From NCBI GenBank assembly GCA_021787565.1, contig JAJYLT010000022.1, forward strand, positions 1-60,196: a stretch of 60,196 bases of DNA, read 5' to 3'. Positions 43,295-52,279 of this stretch are shown piece by piece. This DNA comes from Acidobacteriota bacterium (GTDB lineage: Bacteria; Acidobacteriota; UBA4820; DSQY01). The position numbers and the translations under genes are program-made. Below the pieces are notes generated by a model. It was not told where the DNA came from. It made no database searches and was given only the letters and a program-made list of their open reading frames with translations. How positions within the stretch are numbered: the first letter of the stretch is position 1; every line of letters starts with the position of its first letter.

Positions 43295-44845
43295 ATGGTG
43301 CGTCGAGCCGCTCTGCTGATGATATTGTTCCTGATCGCCCTGGGCATGGCCGGTGACTGGCCGAACCAGGATCTGCGCCCGGGCGGCGGCGACCAGGCCA
43401 AGGCCGCCGAGAACCTCTACCTCCAGGTGGCGGACCTGGTGGAGACCCGCGGGTACGAGAAGCCGCCGGAGCAGGATCTGCTCAGCGATTCCCTCGACGG
43501 CATGCTCCACCGCCTCGACCCGCACAGCAACTACTACTCGCCCCAGACCTTCAGGGACCTCATGGAGGACCAGGAGGGCAAGTTCTCGGGACTCGGCATG
43601 CTGGTGGCCAAGCCGAGCGCCACCTCCCCCCTCCTGGTGGTGAACCCCATCCCCGACACCCCGGCCTGGCGGGCCGGCATCCGGGCGGGCGACGTGATCC
43701 TCGAGGTGGACGGCCAGCCCACCGAGAAGATGAGCAGCCGCGAGGCGGTGCGGAAGCTCAAGGGCCCCGACGGAACCCTCGTGACCATCAAGGTGGGCCG
43801 AGGGTCGGCGCCGCCCGAGGTGATGACCCTCAAGCGGGCGCCCATCCCCAAGCACACCGTGCCCTACGCCTTCATGCTGAAGGACGCAGAGGGCTACGTG
43901 AAGATCAACACCTTCGGCCAGACCACGGCCGACGAGCTGGCACGGAACCTGGACCGCCTGAGGGATGAGGGGATGACGTCCCTCATCCTGGACCTGCGGG
44001 ACAATCCGGGAGGAGCCCTGAAGGCGGCCGTGGACGTGGCCTCCATGTTCCTCTCGCGGGGCCAGGAGGTGGTGAGCATCCGGGGCCGCTACGCCGGGGT
44101 CGTCCGGCGCTACGTGGCCTACAAGGACGGCGACTACTCCAAGATCCCCATGGTGGTGCTCATCGACCTGGGGTCGGCCAGCGCCTCGGAGATCGTGACC
44201 GGCGCCCTTCAGGACCACGACAGGGCCGAGGTCGTGGGCGAGCGCTCCTGGGGCAAGGGGCTCGTGCAGACGCTGACCCCGCTGGACAACGACGGCGCGG
44301 TGGCCATCACCACGGCGCGGTACTACACGCCGTCCGGGAGGCTGATCCAGCGAGACTACAGCCACTCCTACGACGCCTACTACTTCCCCGACGAGCAGCC
44401 CAAGGGGGTGGACGAGCCCGTCGAGCCCAAGCCGGAGGCGCACACCGATAACGGCCGCCCCGTCTACGGCGGGGGGGGGATTACTCCCGACGTCACGGTG
44501 AAGGCCATGGAGATCCCGGCTCTGGCCCAGCGCCTCGAGAGGCAGAGGGCCTTCCTGGAGTTCGCCGCCAAGGAGGCCGAGCGGGGGCACCTGGACGCGA
44601 AGTGGGCCGAGTCTCCCGAGATGCTGGACGCCTTCAAGGCCTACCTCGCCGAGCAGAAGATCACCTATACGCCCGAGGAGTGGAAGGGCAGCGAGGCCTA
44701 CATCCGCTGCGCCCTGGGCCGCGAGGCCATGACCATGATCGAGGGCCAGGCGGCCGGCTACAAGGCCATGATTCCCATGGACGTGCAGCTCCAGAAGGCC
44801 GAGCAGATCCTCCAGACCATGACCCGAAAGCAGAAGGCGGCGTGA
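43295..44845 (+). CDS. C-terminal processing peptidase (S41, CtpA-type)
   Basis: A 516-residue exported protease: signal peptide (ALLMILFLIALGMAG), helical N-terminal region with DPHSNYYSPQTF, PDZ domain (GLGMLVAKP...AGIRAGDVILEVDGQPT), and the S41 catalytic domain with LRDNPGGAL, the Ser in GSASASEIV and the Lys in ERSWGKGLVQT. It degrades or trims periplasmic proteins at their C-termini. The C-terminal about 120 residues are extra and helical. The start is uncertain by a few bases: a second ATG at 43285 is out of frame and nearer the GGGAGGGGAAGG site. It is joined to ffh by TGATG. Confidence 0.93.
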   Translation: MVRRAALLMILFLIALGMAGDWPNQDLRPGGGDQAKAAENLYLQVADLVETRGYEKPPEQDLLSDSLDGMLHRLDPHSNYYSPQTFRDLMEDQEGKFSGLGMLVAKPSATSPLLVVNPIPDTPAWRAGIRAGDVILEVDGQPTEKMSSREAVRKLKGPDGTLVTIKVGRGSAPPEVMTLKRAPIPKHTVPYAFMLKDAEGYVKINTFGQTTADELARNLDRLRDEGMTSLILDLRDNPGGALKAAVDVASMFLSRGQEVVSIRGRYAGVVRRYVAYKDGDYSKIPMVVLIDLGSASASEIVTGALQDHDRAEVVGERSWGKGLVQTLTPLDNDGAVAITTARYYTPSGRLIQRDYSHSYDAYYFPDEQPKGVDEPVEPKPEAHTDNGRPVYGGGGITPDVTVKAMEIPALAQRLERQRAFLEFAAKEAERGHLDAKWAESPEMLDAFKAYLAEQKITYTPEEWKGSEAYIRCALGREAMTMIEGQAAGYKAMIPMDVQLQKAEQILQTMTRKQKAA

Positions 44846-46182
44846 TGTTCGAGCGATTGACCGACCGCATCCAGGGCGCCATCCGCGGCCTGCGCGGCCA
44901 GGGGAAGATCACCGAGGGAAACATCCAGGAGGGGCTCCGGTCCGTCCGCCTCGCGCTGCTGGAGGCGGACGTCCACGTCTCGGTGGTGCGGGACTTCCTG
45001 GAGGGCGTGAAGACCAGGGCCCTGGGCGAGGAGGTCCTCCAGAGCCTCTCCCCCGACCAGCACTTCATCAAGATCCTCTACGACGAGCTCCAGCGCGTGC
45101 TGGGGGAGGGTTCGGCCCGCCTCAAGTTCCCCGACATGCCGCCGGGCATCCTCATGCTGGTGGGCCTCCAGGGATCGGGAAAGACCACCACCGCGGGCAA
45201 GCTCGCGCGGCACTTCCTGGCGGACGGCCACCCCTGCCTGCTCGTCCCGGCCGACGTCTACCGCCCCGCCGCCAGGCAGCAGCTCGAGACGGTGGGGAAG
45301 GCCGTGGGGGCCCAGGTCTTCCAGCCGGAGCCGGGGGACGGCCCCGTGGCCATCTGCAAGAAGGCCGTCGCGGAAGCGAAGCGCAAGGGCAGCCACAGGG
45401 TGATCATCGACACGGCCGGCCGCCTCAACATCGACGAGGTGCTCATGGAGGAGCTGGCCCAGATCGTCCGGGCGGTCGCGCCCCACGAGAGCCTCTACGT
45501 GGCCGACGCCATGGCGGGCCAGAGCGCCATGGCGACGGTGAAGGCCTTCCACGAGAAGGTGGACCTGACGGGGGTCATCCTCAGCAAGGCCGACGGCGAC
45601 GCCAGGGGGGGAGCCATCCTCTCGGTCAAGGCGGTCACGGGGCTCCCCGTGAAGTTCGTCGGCGTGGGCGAGAAGTACGACGCCCTGGAGGCCTTCTACC
45701 CGGACCGCATGGCCTCGCGCATCCTGGGCATGGGGGACGTGCTGAGCCTCATCGAGAAGGCGCAGTCCACCGTGGACGCCAAGGAGGCGGAGGAGATGGC
45801 CCGCCGCCTCAAGAGGGCCGAGTTCACGCTGGAGGATTTCCGATCCCAGCTCAGGCAGATGCGCAAGATGGGCCCCCTCGAACAGGTGCTCGGCATGATT
45901 CCCGGCCTGGGCGCCATGCGCGGCGTGGACCCCTCTCAGATCGACGAGCGGCGCCTCAAGCGGGTGGAGGCCATCCTCGACAGCATGACCGCCTACGAGC
46001 GCGAGCACCACCAGGTGATCAACGGGAGCCGGCGAAAGCGCATCGCGCTGGGGGCGGGGGTCGCCGTGTCCGAAGTCAACCAGGTCCTCAAGCAGTACCT
46101 GACCATGCGCAAGATGATGCTCCAGTTCAAGAAGACCGGGCTGAAGGGCATGCGCCGCATGCTCGGTGGAGTCGGGCGCTAG
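44845..46182 (+). CDS. ffh: Signal recognition particle protein Ffh
   Basis: A 445-residue SRP54 homologue that, with 4.5S RNA, delivers signal-anchor proteins to FtsY and SecYEG. N domain (MFERLTDRIQGAIRGLRGQG), G domain with GLQGSGKTTTAGKLA, DTAGRLNID and the SKADGDARGGA closing motif, then the Met-rich M domain (MGPLEQVLGMIPGLGAM and QYLTMRKMMLQFKKTGLKGMRRML). The ATG overlaps the protease stop (TGATG). No SRP RNA gene is in the window. Confidence 0.98.
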   Translation: MFERLTDRIQGAIRGLRGQGKITEGNIQEGLRSVRLALLEADVHVSVVRDFLEGVKTRALGEEVLQSLSPDQHFIKILYDELQRVLGEGSARLKFPDMPPGILMLVGLQGSGKTTTAGKLARHFLADGHPCLLVPADVYRPAARQQLETVGKAVGAQVFQPEPGDGPVAICKKAVAEAKRKGSHRVIIDTAGRLNIDEVLMEELAQIVRAVAPHESLYVADAMAGQSAMATVKAFHEKVDLTGVILSKADGDARGGAILSVKAVTGLPVKFVGVGEKYDALEAFYPDRMASRILGMGDVLSLIEKAQSTVDAKEAEEMARRLKRAEFTLEDFRSQLRQMRKMGPLEQVLGMIPGLGAMRGVDPSQIDERRLKRVEAILDSMTAYEREHHQVINGSRRKRIALGAGVAVSEVNQVLKQYLTMRKMMLQFKKTGLKGMRRMLGGVGR

Positions 46183-46224
46183 GAGGGTGCCCGCCGCGCC
46201 CGGTCCCCACATCATCCAAAATTC

Positions 46225-46365
46225 CGCGATGGAATTGCACTCGTAGGAGCGCCGCCCCCGGCGCGACGGACCGTACGCGGGTACCGCATCCTGGTCGCAG
46301 GGTCACCCGGTTCGCGGCGAGGCGCCGCTCCTACAAAGCGGTTCCGCTTCCACCGCGGGATTGGG
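46225..46365 (+). repeat. ~140-bp paired REP-like element, copy B
   Basis: The core differs from copy A (11101-11241) by about one base across more than 100 bases, then diverges after the second head. It lies between ffh and the kinase-TonB gene. Confidence 0.88.
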
Positions 46366-46379
46366 GCTCATCAGCGGCG

Positions 46380-46408
46380 TTGACAGCCCCATGCCGGGGT
46401 GCTAACAT
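46380..46408 (+). promoter_or_regulatory. Sigma70-like promoter of the kinase-TonB gene
   Basis: A perfect TTGACA (46380-46385), a 17-base spacer and TAACAT (46403-46408), 43 bases before the ATG. Confidence 0.6.
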
Positions 46409-46451
46409 CGGTGGATCGGAATCATAGGCTTCTCTGGGGAGAAGGGGAGGC

Positions 46452-49400
46452 ATGACGAAGAAACGGGTTCTCATCGTCGATTACGAGCCGAAACTTCTGG
46501 ACCGCCTGCAATCGCAGCTGCCGGCGGACCAGTTCGAGGTAGCCACCGCGCAGGACGGCTTCGCCGCCCTCGAGGTCTTCGACAGCTTCCATCCGGACCT
46601 GGTCTTCCTCCGGACCATGCTGCCCAAGAAGCACGGTTTCCAGGTCTGCCAGGAGATGGTCGAGCGCTCCGGTTCCCGCCGCGTCCCCATCGTCATGCAC
46701 TGCAGCATCTACAAGAGCAGGAAATACCGCAACGACGCCATGAAGATCTACGGCGCCGCCGAGTATCTGGAGGACCCGATCTCGCCGGAGACCCTCCAGG
46801 GCGTGCTGCGGGAGCAGTTCGATAAGAAGCTCGCGGCCCCAGCGCCGGCGCCCAAGACCGCCGGCCTGTCCGAGTCTCTCCTTCCCGAGGCTCCCGTCGT
46901 CCCGAAGCCGAAGAGCAAGGTGGGGTTCGACGTGGACAAGACCCTCGAGGACACTCTTTCGGGCATCAACCTGGGCCTCAAGAAGCCCCGAAAGCCCTCG
47001 GTGGAGGAGACGATTCCCGTGGGCGACCTCCCGCCCGCCGAGCGCCCCGCCGCCGTGCCTCCGCCTGTGGCCCCGCCGCCGGCTGAACAGGGGGTTACCT
47101 CGGAAGAGCTGTTCGGCGAGGTGATCCACGACGTGATCGAACCGGCCCAGGGCGCGCCGCCCGCCGAAGCTTCGGCGGCTCGGCCTCCCGCGCCAGCAGC
47201 ACCGCCCGCCCCCGCCCCCGGTCCCCCTCCGGCGCCGGCCAGGCCGGTGCAGGGGACGCCGCGCAAAATGCCGGTCGTTGACGTGGAGACCGCCCTGGGA
47301 GAGGGGCTGTTGGCCTCTCCCAAGGCCGAGGACACGGCGGTCCGGCGGATGAACGCCAGGAGCCAGTCCGACCTTAACCGGAAGCTGGAGGAGACCCTGT
47401 CCGGGGTGAAGCTGGGAGGCAGGGAGGCCCAGCGGCCCGCCGCCCCCGCGGCGCCCGCCCCGGCGCCCGTCGCGGCGACGACCGCCCCAGCAGCCCCGGT
47501 ACTCGCTCCCGAACCTCCCAAGGAGGAAGCGAAGCCCGCCCCGGCGCCCGTCGTCGAGCCGCCCCAGGCCCCATTGGAAGCTCCGCCGCCCCCCCCCGCA
47601 GCCCCGCCGAAGGCCGAGGCGCCCCAGCCCCCCACGCCCCAGCCACCGAAAGAAAAGGCGGGCGCCGGCGAGGAGGGGATCCCTTACGGCCAATACATCC
47701 TCATGGACAGGATCGCCGTCGGAGGGATGGCCGAGCTCTTCAAGGCCCGCCAGAACGGGCTGGAAGGCTTCAAGCGGATCGTGGCCATCAAGCGCATCCT
47801 GCCGCACCTGGCCGCCAACCAGGAATTCGTCACCATGTTCATCGACGAAGCCAAGCTGGCGGCCCAGTTGAACCATCCCAACATCGGGCACATCTACGAC
47901 CTGGGCAAGCTGGAGGATTCCTATTTCATCGCCATGGAGTACGTGGAGGGCAAGGACCTGCGGGCCATCATGAGGGAGCTCGAAGAGCGCAAGCGCCTCA
48001 TGCCCGTCCGCGTGGCCACCTTCATCGCCCAGAAGGTCTGCTCGGCCCTCCAGTACGCCCACCAGGCGAGGGACATGGACGGCAAGGCCATGGACCTCGT
48101 GCATCGCGACGTCTCTCCCCAGAACGTCATCATCTCCACGAGCGGAGAGGTGAAGCTCGTGGACTTCGGCATCGCCAAGGCCGCCTCCAAGGCCAGCCAC
48201 ACGGTCTCCGGGGCCCTCAAGGGCAAGCTGCTCTACATGTCGCCCGAGCAAGCCTGGGGCAAGGCCGTGGACCGGCGCGGGGACATCTTCTCCCTGGGCA
48301 CCGTGATGTGCGAGATGCTCACGGGAAGGAAGCTCTTCTACGGCGATTCGGAGATGTCCATCCTGGAGAAGGTCCGGGAAGCCAAAGTGGTGCCGCCCAA
48401 GGAGAGCCGCCCGGAGATCCCCGATGCCCTCCAGCGGATCATCCTCAGGGCCCTCCAGCGCGATCCCGAGCGCCGCTATCGGGACTGCAAGGCGATGCAG
48501 GCCGAACTTGAGAAGTTCGCCTACGGCGAGTGGGAGACGTTGCCCTCCGCCTACGACGCGGCGGCCTTCCTCACCGACATCTTCCCGGGGGTTTACAAGC
48601 GCGAGATCCTGGAGATCCTCAAGAGGGAGCCGGAGGAGCCCGCGGAAGCGGCCGCCGACGGAGGTGCCGAGGCCGCCGAGAAGGCCGAGGCCGCCGCCAG
48701 GGCCAAGGCGCCCAAGTCCGAGCGTGGGAAGTACGCGCCCGGAAAGAAGGAGCGGGGCAAGCCCACCGAACAGCAGCCCGCCCCGGAGGCCGCCAAGCCG
48801 GCCGCCTCAAAGCCCCCCGAGCCGGCCCCCGCGCCCAAGCCGGCTCCGCCGCCGCCTTCTCCTCCAACTCCGCCTCCCGCTCCCAAGCAGGAAGAGCGGG
48901 CGCCCGAGATGTTCGGCAGCATGGTGGAAGAGAAATCGGAGGGCGGAAAGAGAAACCTGCTCCTCTTCGGCGGCATCGCGGCCGCCCTGCTGGTGGTCGT
49001 GGTGGTGGCGATGGTCGTGATGACGGGGAAGAAGAAGCCCGCGGAGGCGACGCCACCCGCCGCGACTCCCGCCGCCGCAGCCGCGTCGGCGGAAACGACG
49101 GCCAAGCCGGTGGAGGCTTCGCCGCCGGTCATCGAGGCGCCCAAGTCGGCGCCGCCGCAGGCTGCCGCGCCTGCCGCGACGGATGCCCAGCTCGCCAGCG
49201 CCAAGCGGTCGGCCACGAGGACCCTCGGCGAGCTCGCGAATGGGATCGCCGCGCTGGAGAAGGGCGACGCCGGCAAGTATGCCTCGGCCTCGCTGGATTC
49301 CCTCAAGAGGAGCGAGGCGAACCTGTCGGATTCGCTGAGGCGGGCCAAGACCGTCGAGGAGTACCAGGCGGTCCAGGAGGGCGGCCAGAAGGCGCTCCCC

Positions 49401-49880
49401 CTCGTCAACCAAGTGAGGGACCAGGTGAACAAGGCCAAGGCGGCGGAGGCGGCGCAGGCCGCCGAGGCCGCCAAGAAGGCGGAACAGGAGCAGGCCGCTC
49501 AGAAGGCCGCCGAAGCCGCGCAGAAGGCGCAGGAGGCGGCCAAGGCTCAGGCGGCCTCGGCCAGCAAGGTCAAAGCCGGCGACTTCGTGCAGCTCTGGGC
49601 GGTGGACATGAAGCCGCGGATCATCCATTCGGCCCAGGCGCAGTACACCTCCTTGGCCCGCGCCAACCGGGTGCAGGGCACCATCTACGTTCAGGCGCAG
49701 ATCGACGAAACGGGCAGGGTGACCAGCGCGCAGGTGGTCCGCGGTCCGAAGCCCGACTACGGGCTGGACGAGGAGTGCGTGAAGGCGGCCATGAAATCCC
49801 GGTATTCCCCCGCGATTAAAGACGGCGTTCCTGTGAAGACGGCCATTACCTATCCGGTGGTGTTCAAGATCGGCCAGTAG
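46452..49880 (+). CDS. Receiver-like / Ser-Thr kinase / TonB C-terminal fusion protein
   Basis: A 1,142-residue protein with four parts. Residues 1-125 are a receiver-like domain in which the phosphate-accepting Asp is Arg54 (DLVFLRTMLP) and the conserved Lys is lost (YLEDPIS), so it is unlikely to be phosphorylated. Residues 130-410 are a Pro/Ala-rich linker with two copies of a (L)E(D/E)TLSG(I/V)xLG motif. Residues about 412-694 are a Hanks-type kinase with all catalytic elements (VAIKRI, HRDVSPQN, DFGIAK, SPEQAWG). After another Pro/Ala linker comes a membrane helix (about 835-857), an Ala/Gln/Glu coiled coil, and a TonB C-terminal domain (about 1045-1142, from RIIHSAQAQYTSLARAN). The kinase is cytosolic and the TonB end periplasmic. 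Confidence 0.92.
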   Translation: MTKKRVLIVDYEPKLLDRLQSQLPADQFEVATAQDGFAALEVFDSFHPDLVFLRTMLPKKHGFQVCQEMVERSGSRRVPIVMHCSIYKSRKYRNDAMKIYGAAEYLEDPISPETLQGVLREQFDKKLAAPAPAPKTAGLSESLLPEAPVVPKPKSKVGFDVDKTLEDTLSGINLGLKKPRKPSVEETIPVGDLPPAERPAAVPPPVAPPPAEQGVTSEELFGEVIHDVIEPAQGAPPAEASAARPPAPAAPPAPAPGPPPAPARPVQGTPRKMPVVDVETALGEGLLASPKAEDTAVRRMNARSQSDLNRKLEETLSGVKLGGREAQRPAAPAAPAPAPVAATTAPAAPVLAPEPPKEEAKPAPAPVVEPPQAPLEAPPPPPAAPPKAEAPQPPTPQPPKEKAGAGEEGIPYGQYILMDRIAVGGMAELFKARQNGLEGFKRIVAIKRILPHLAANQEFVTMFIDEAKLAAQLNHPNIGHIYDLGKLEDSYFIAMEYVEGKDLRAIMRELEERKRLMPVRVATFIAQKVCSALQYAHQARDMDGKAMDLVHRDVSPQNVIISTSGEVKLVDFGIAKAASKASHTVSGALKGKLLYMSPEQAWGKAVDRRGDIFSLGTVMCEMLTGRKLFYGDSEMSILEKVREAKVVPPKESRPEIPDALQRIILRALQRDPERRYRDCKAMQAELEKFAYGEWETLPSAYDAAAFLTDIFPGVYKREILEILKREPEEPAEAAADGGAEAAEKAEAAARAKAPKSERGKYAPGKKERGKPTEQQPAPEAAKPAASKPPEPAPAPKPAPPPPSPPTPPPAPKQEERAPEMFGSMVEEKSEGGKRNLLLFGGIAAALLVVVVVAMVVMTGKKKPAEATPPAATPAAAAASAETTAKPVEASPPVIEAPKSAPPQAAAPAATDAQLASAKRSATRTLGELANGIAALEKGDAGKYASASLDSLKRSEANLSDSLRRAKTVEEYQAVQEGGQKALPLVNQVRDQVNKAKAAEAAQAAEAAKKAEQEQAAQKAAEAAQKAQEAAKAQAASASKVKAGDFVQLWAVDMKPRIIHSAQAQYTSLARANRVQGTIYVQAQIDETGRVTSAQVVRGPKPDYGLDEECVKAAMKSRYSPAIKDGVPVKTAITYPVVFKIGQ

Positions 49881-49896
49881 GGAGAAGGAGGCGGCT

Positions 49897-50121
49897 GTGG
49901 CGACCACGCTCACCGACAAACAGAAGAAGTTCTACGAAGACGCCCATAGGCAGACGAAGGAAGAGATCAAGGAGATCGATGCCTCCATCGAAGAGGAGCT
50001 GGCCAAGGTGAAGGAGCGGCTCGCCCAACTTCAGGAAGCGAAGAAGGCGGCCCTCCAGATGCACGCGGCGGCCTGCATGAGGCTCAGCCTGAAGAACGAG
50101 TTCGAGGAGGAGAGCGAGTAG
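49897..50121 (+). CDS. Small coiled-coil protein
   Basis: A 74-residue, highly charged, all-helical protein (QKKFYEDAHRQTKEEIKEI and ASIEEELAKVKERLAQLQEA), ending in an acidic tail. It has a GTG start after AGAAGGAGGCGGCT, 16 bases downstream of the kinase-TonB gene, so it is probably in the same transcript. There is no signal or membrane segment. It could be a partner or scaffold of the kinase; that is inference. Confidence 0.68.
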   Translation: MATTLTDKQKKFYEDAHRQTKEEIKEIDASIEEELAKVKERLAQLQEAKKAALQMHAAACMRLSLKNEFEEESE

Positions 50122-50136
50122 GCAATTTCCGCAGCC

Positions 50137-50298
50137 ATCCAAGGTGCCCCGACCGGGGTGAAAAGGGAAGGCCGTGAAATTCGGCCGCGGCCCCGCCACT
50201 GTGAGCGGCGACGAAAGCGGCGATGAGCCACTGCCTCGGCAAGAGAGGTGGGAAGGCGCCGTCGGTAGGATGACCCGCAAGCCAGGAGACCTGCCTGA
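50137..50298 (+). ncRNA. Cobalamin (AdoCbl-type) riboswitch
   Basis: Contains GGGTGAAAAGGGAA, GCCCCGCCACTG, GAGCCACTG and the B12 box AGCCAGGAGACCTGCC (50280-50295) in the correct order and spacing. It lies ahead of the btuFCD and btuB-like genes and would switch them off when B12 is plentiful. The ribosome site CGGAGG of btuF (50369-50374) is about 70 bases beyond the aptamer. Confidence 0.95.
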
Positions 50299-50378
50299 GG
50301 ATGCCCGATTGGGTGGCCCCTCGTGGGAGGGGAACCGAACCGTGCGCCCCCGGAAGCCCCGGTCCATCGGAGGTTTTC

Positions 50379-51320
50379 GTGAGGCGCATTTGGCTTCTTA
50401 AGGCACCCATCTCCAGCTCCACGGCCGGCCGACGGTCGGTTCCGTCCGCCCGGTCTCGCCCCACCTCGCCGGCGGGGCTTCTCCTCCTCGCCGCCTTCGC
50501 GGTGCTCTCATGCACTTTCCTGGTGAGTTGCGGCGGCGGCCCCTCCGCCGCCCAGTCAGCCGTGCACGGCCGCTGGGTCAGCCTGTCGCCCAGCATGACG
50601 GAGGTCCTCTTCGCGGTGGGGGCCGGCCGGGAGGTGGCGGGTGTCTGCGCTCCTGCGAGCTACCCGCCCGAGGCGCGCGCGCTTCCCGCGGTGGCCTCCT
50701 GGGACCGTGTGGACGTGGAGGCGATTCTGTCCCTGCACCCGAAGACCTGCTTCACGGTGGAGGGGATGCAGAGCCCCGAGGTCCTGGCCACGCTGAGGCG
50801 GCTGGGCGTGCCGGTCCTGGTCTACCCCATGCGGAACCTGGAGGATCTCTGGCAGTGCATGATGGACGTGGGAAAGCGAACCGGCCACGGGAGGGAGGCC
50901 AGAGACCTGGTGCGCGTCCTTGAGTCGCGCGTGCGTGCTGCCTCCCCGGTGGGCGGTGAACCGAGACTGAGTGCCGTCGTCGTCGTGGGGCTGGATCCGC
51001 TGGTGGCCGCCGGGCGCGGTTCCTTTCTGGACGGGGTGCTTCAGGCGGCCGGGTACAAGAACGCCCTCGGCGCCGTGGCGGAGAGTTATCCGGCCCTCTC
51101 CGTGGAGCGGGTGGCCGCGGCGGAGCCGGCGGTCCTGATCATGCCCGAGGGAGAGATTCCCGCCGACCTCGGGAACGCCTTCGCGGCGCGGCTGCGAAAG
51201 CTGGAGGGCAAGCCCCTCCGCGAGATCTGGGTGCCGGCCGACCTCCTCGTGCGCCCGGGGCCGCGAACCGTGGAGGCCATTGAGGCGCTGGCCTCGGCCC
51301 GACGGGGAGTCACGCCGTGA
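50379..51320 (+). CDS. btuF: Vitamin B12 ABC transporter, periplasmic binding protein
   Basis: A 313-residue lipoprotein of the BtuF/FecB fold: hydrophobic N-terminal region with lipobox LVSC (about residue 50), then WVSLSPSMTEVLFAVGAGREVAGVC typical of the first lobe, PEVLATLRRLGVPVLV, and a second lobe ending LLVRPGPRTVEAIEALA. The GTG at 50379 follows CGGAGGTTTTC; the preceding frame lies in the riboswitch region and is not coding. Its stop overlaps btuC (GTGA). Specificity for B12 is inferred from the riboswitch and neighbours. Confidence 0.9.
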   Translation: MRRIWLLKAPISSSTAGRRSVPSARSRPTSPAGLLLLAAFAVLSCTFLVSCGGGPSAAQSAVHGRWVSLSPSMTEVLFAVGAGREVAGVCAPASYPPEARALPAVASWDRVDVEAILSLHPKTCFTVEGMQSPEVLATLRRLGVPVLVYPMRNLEDLWQCMMDVGKRTGHGREARDLVRVLESRVRAASPVGGEPRLSAVVVVGLDPLVAAGRGSFLDGVLQAAGYKNALGAVAESYPALSVERVAAAEPAVLIMPEGEIPADLGNAFAARLRKLEGKPLREIWVPADLLVRPGPRTVEAIEALASARRGVTP

Positions 51321-52279
51321 GGGCCCGCGAACGCTGGGCCCTGGGCCTGGCCGCCGCCTGCGCGGCGGGGACCTTCGCCGCGGCCATGACCCTGGGCCTG
51401 CCCGGGACGACCGGGGGTCTGGCCGCGCGGATCCTCTGGTCGGTCCGCCTGCCGGAGGCGCTCACGGCGCTCATCGTGGGAGGAGGGCTGGGGCTGTCCG
51501 GCCTCCTGTTCCAGCTCGTGCTCCGGAACCCGCTCGCGGACCCGTACGTGCTGGGGGTGGCGGGGGGATCGACCTTCGCCGCCGTAGCGGCGACGCTCTT
51601 CCTCGGCACGGCCGCCGCGGGCGGGGGCATGGCGCTGCGGGGCGCCGCCGCCCTCGTGGGGGGCCTGCTCACCCTGGCCGGGCTCATGAAGCTGGCCGGC
51701 GGCAAGCCGGAGACCCTCCTGCTGGGCGGCGTCGTGGCCAACACGGCCTTCGCGGCGGGCGCCCGGATGCTCACCGTATGGCTCTCGCCCGAGCAACTGG
51801 CCTACGTGACGACCTTCCTCGTCGGCTTCATCCCCACCCCGCCGGCGGCGATTCCGCTCCTGCTGGGCATTCCCTGCCTCTACACGCTGGCCCGGTTCAT
51901 GCCCAGGGGAAGGGGTCTGGACCTGCTGCTCCTCGCGGACGACGAGGCGCGCGCCACCGGGCTGGAGGTGGAGCGGGTGCGCCGCGAGGCCCTCCTGCTG
52001 GCCACCGTCCTGGCGGCCGCGGCGGTCACGCTGTGCGGCATGCTCGGCTTCGTGGGGCTCGTGGTGCCGCACCTGGCCCGCCTGACGGCCGGGCGCCGCC
52101 ACCGCGTCCTGGTGCCCGCCTCCTTCCTGCTGGGCGCGGCCTTCCTGCTGGCGGCACTCACCGCGGGCAAGCTCGTCGGAGGCTCCTGGCTGGCGCCGGT
52201 CGGCGTCTACACCAGCCTCGTGGGGGCTCCCGTCTTCCTGGTCCTGCTCGTCCGCTCCAGCCGGAGGGAGCTGCCGTGA
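51317..52279 (+). CDS. btuC: Vitamin B12 ABC transporter, permease
   Basis: A 320-residue FecCD-family permease with 8-10 membrane helices. Recognisable parts are RLPEALTALIVGGGLGLSGLLFQLVLRNPLADPYVLGV near the N-terminus and FVGLVVPHLARL near residue 245, which contacts the ATPase. The GTG start overlaps the btuF stop and the end overlaps btuD by four bases. It acts in the inner membrane with BtuD and BtuF. Confidence 0.94.
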   Translation: MRARERWALGLAAACAAGTFAAAMTLGLPGTTGGLAARILWSVRLPEALTALIVGGGLGLSGLLFQLVLRNPLADPYVLGVAGGSTFAAVAATLFLGTAAAGGGMALRGAAALVGGLLTLAGLMKLAGGKPETLLLGGVVANTAFAAGARMLTVWLSPEQLAYVTTFLVGFIPTPPAAIPLLLGIPCLYTLARFMPRGRGLDLLLLADDEARATGLEVERVRREALLLATVLAAAAVTLCGMLGFVGLVVPHLARLTAGRRHRVLVPASFLLGAAFLLAALTAGKLVGGSWLAPVGVYTSLVGAPVFLVLLVRSSRRELP

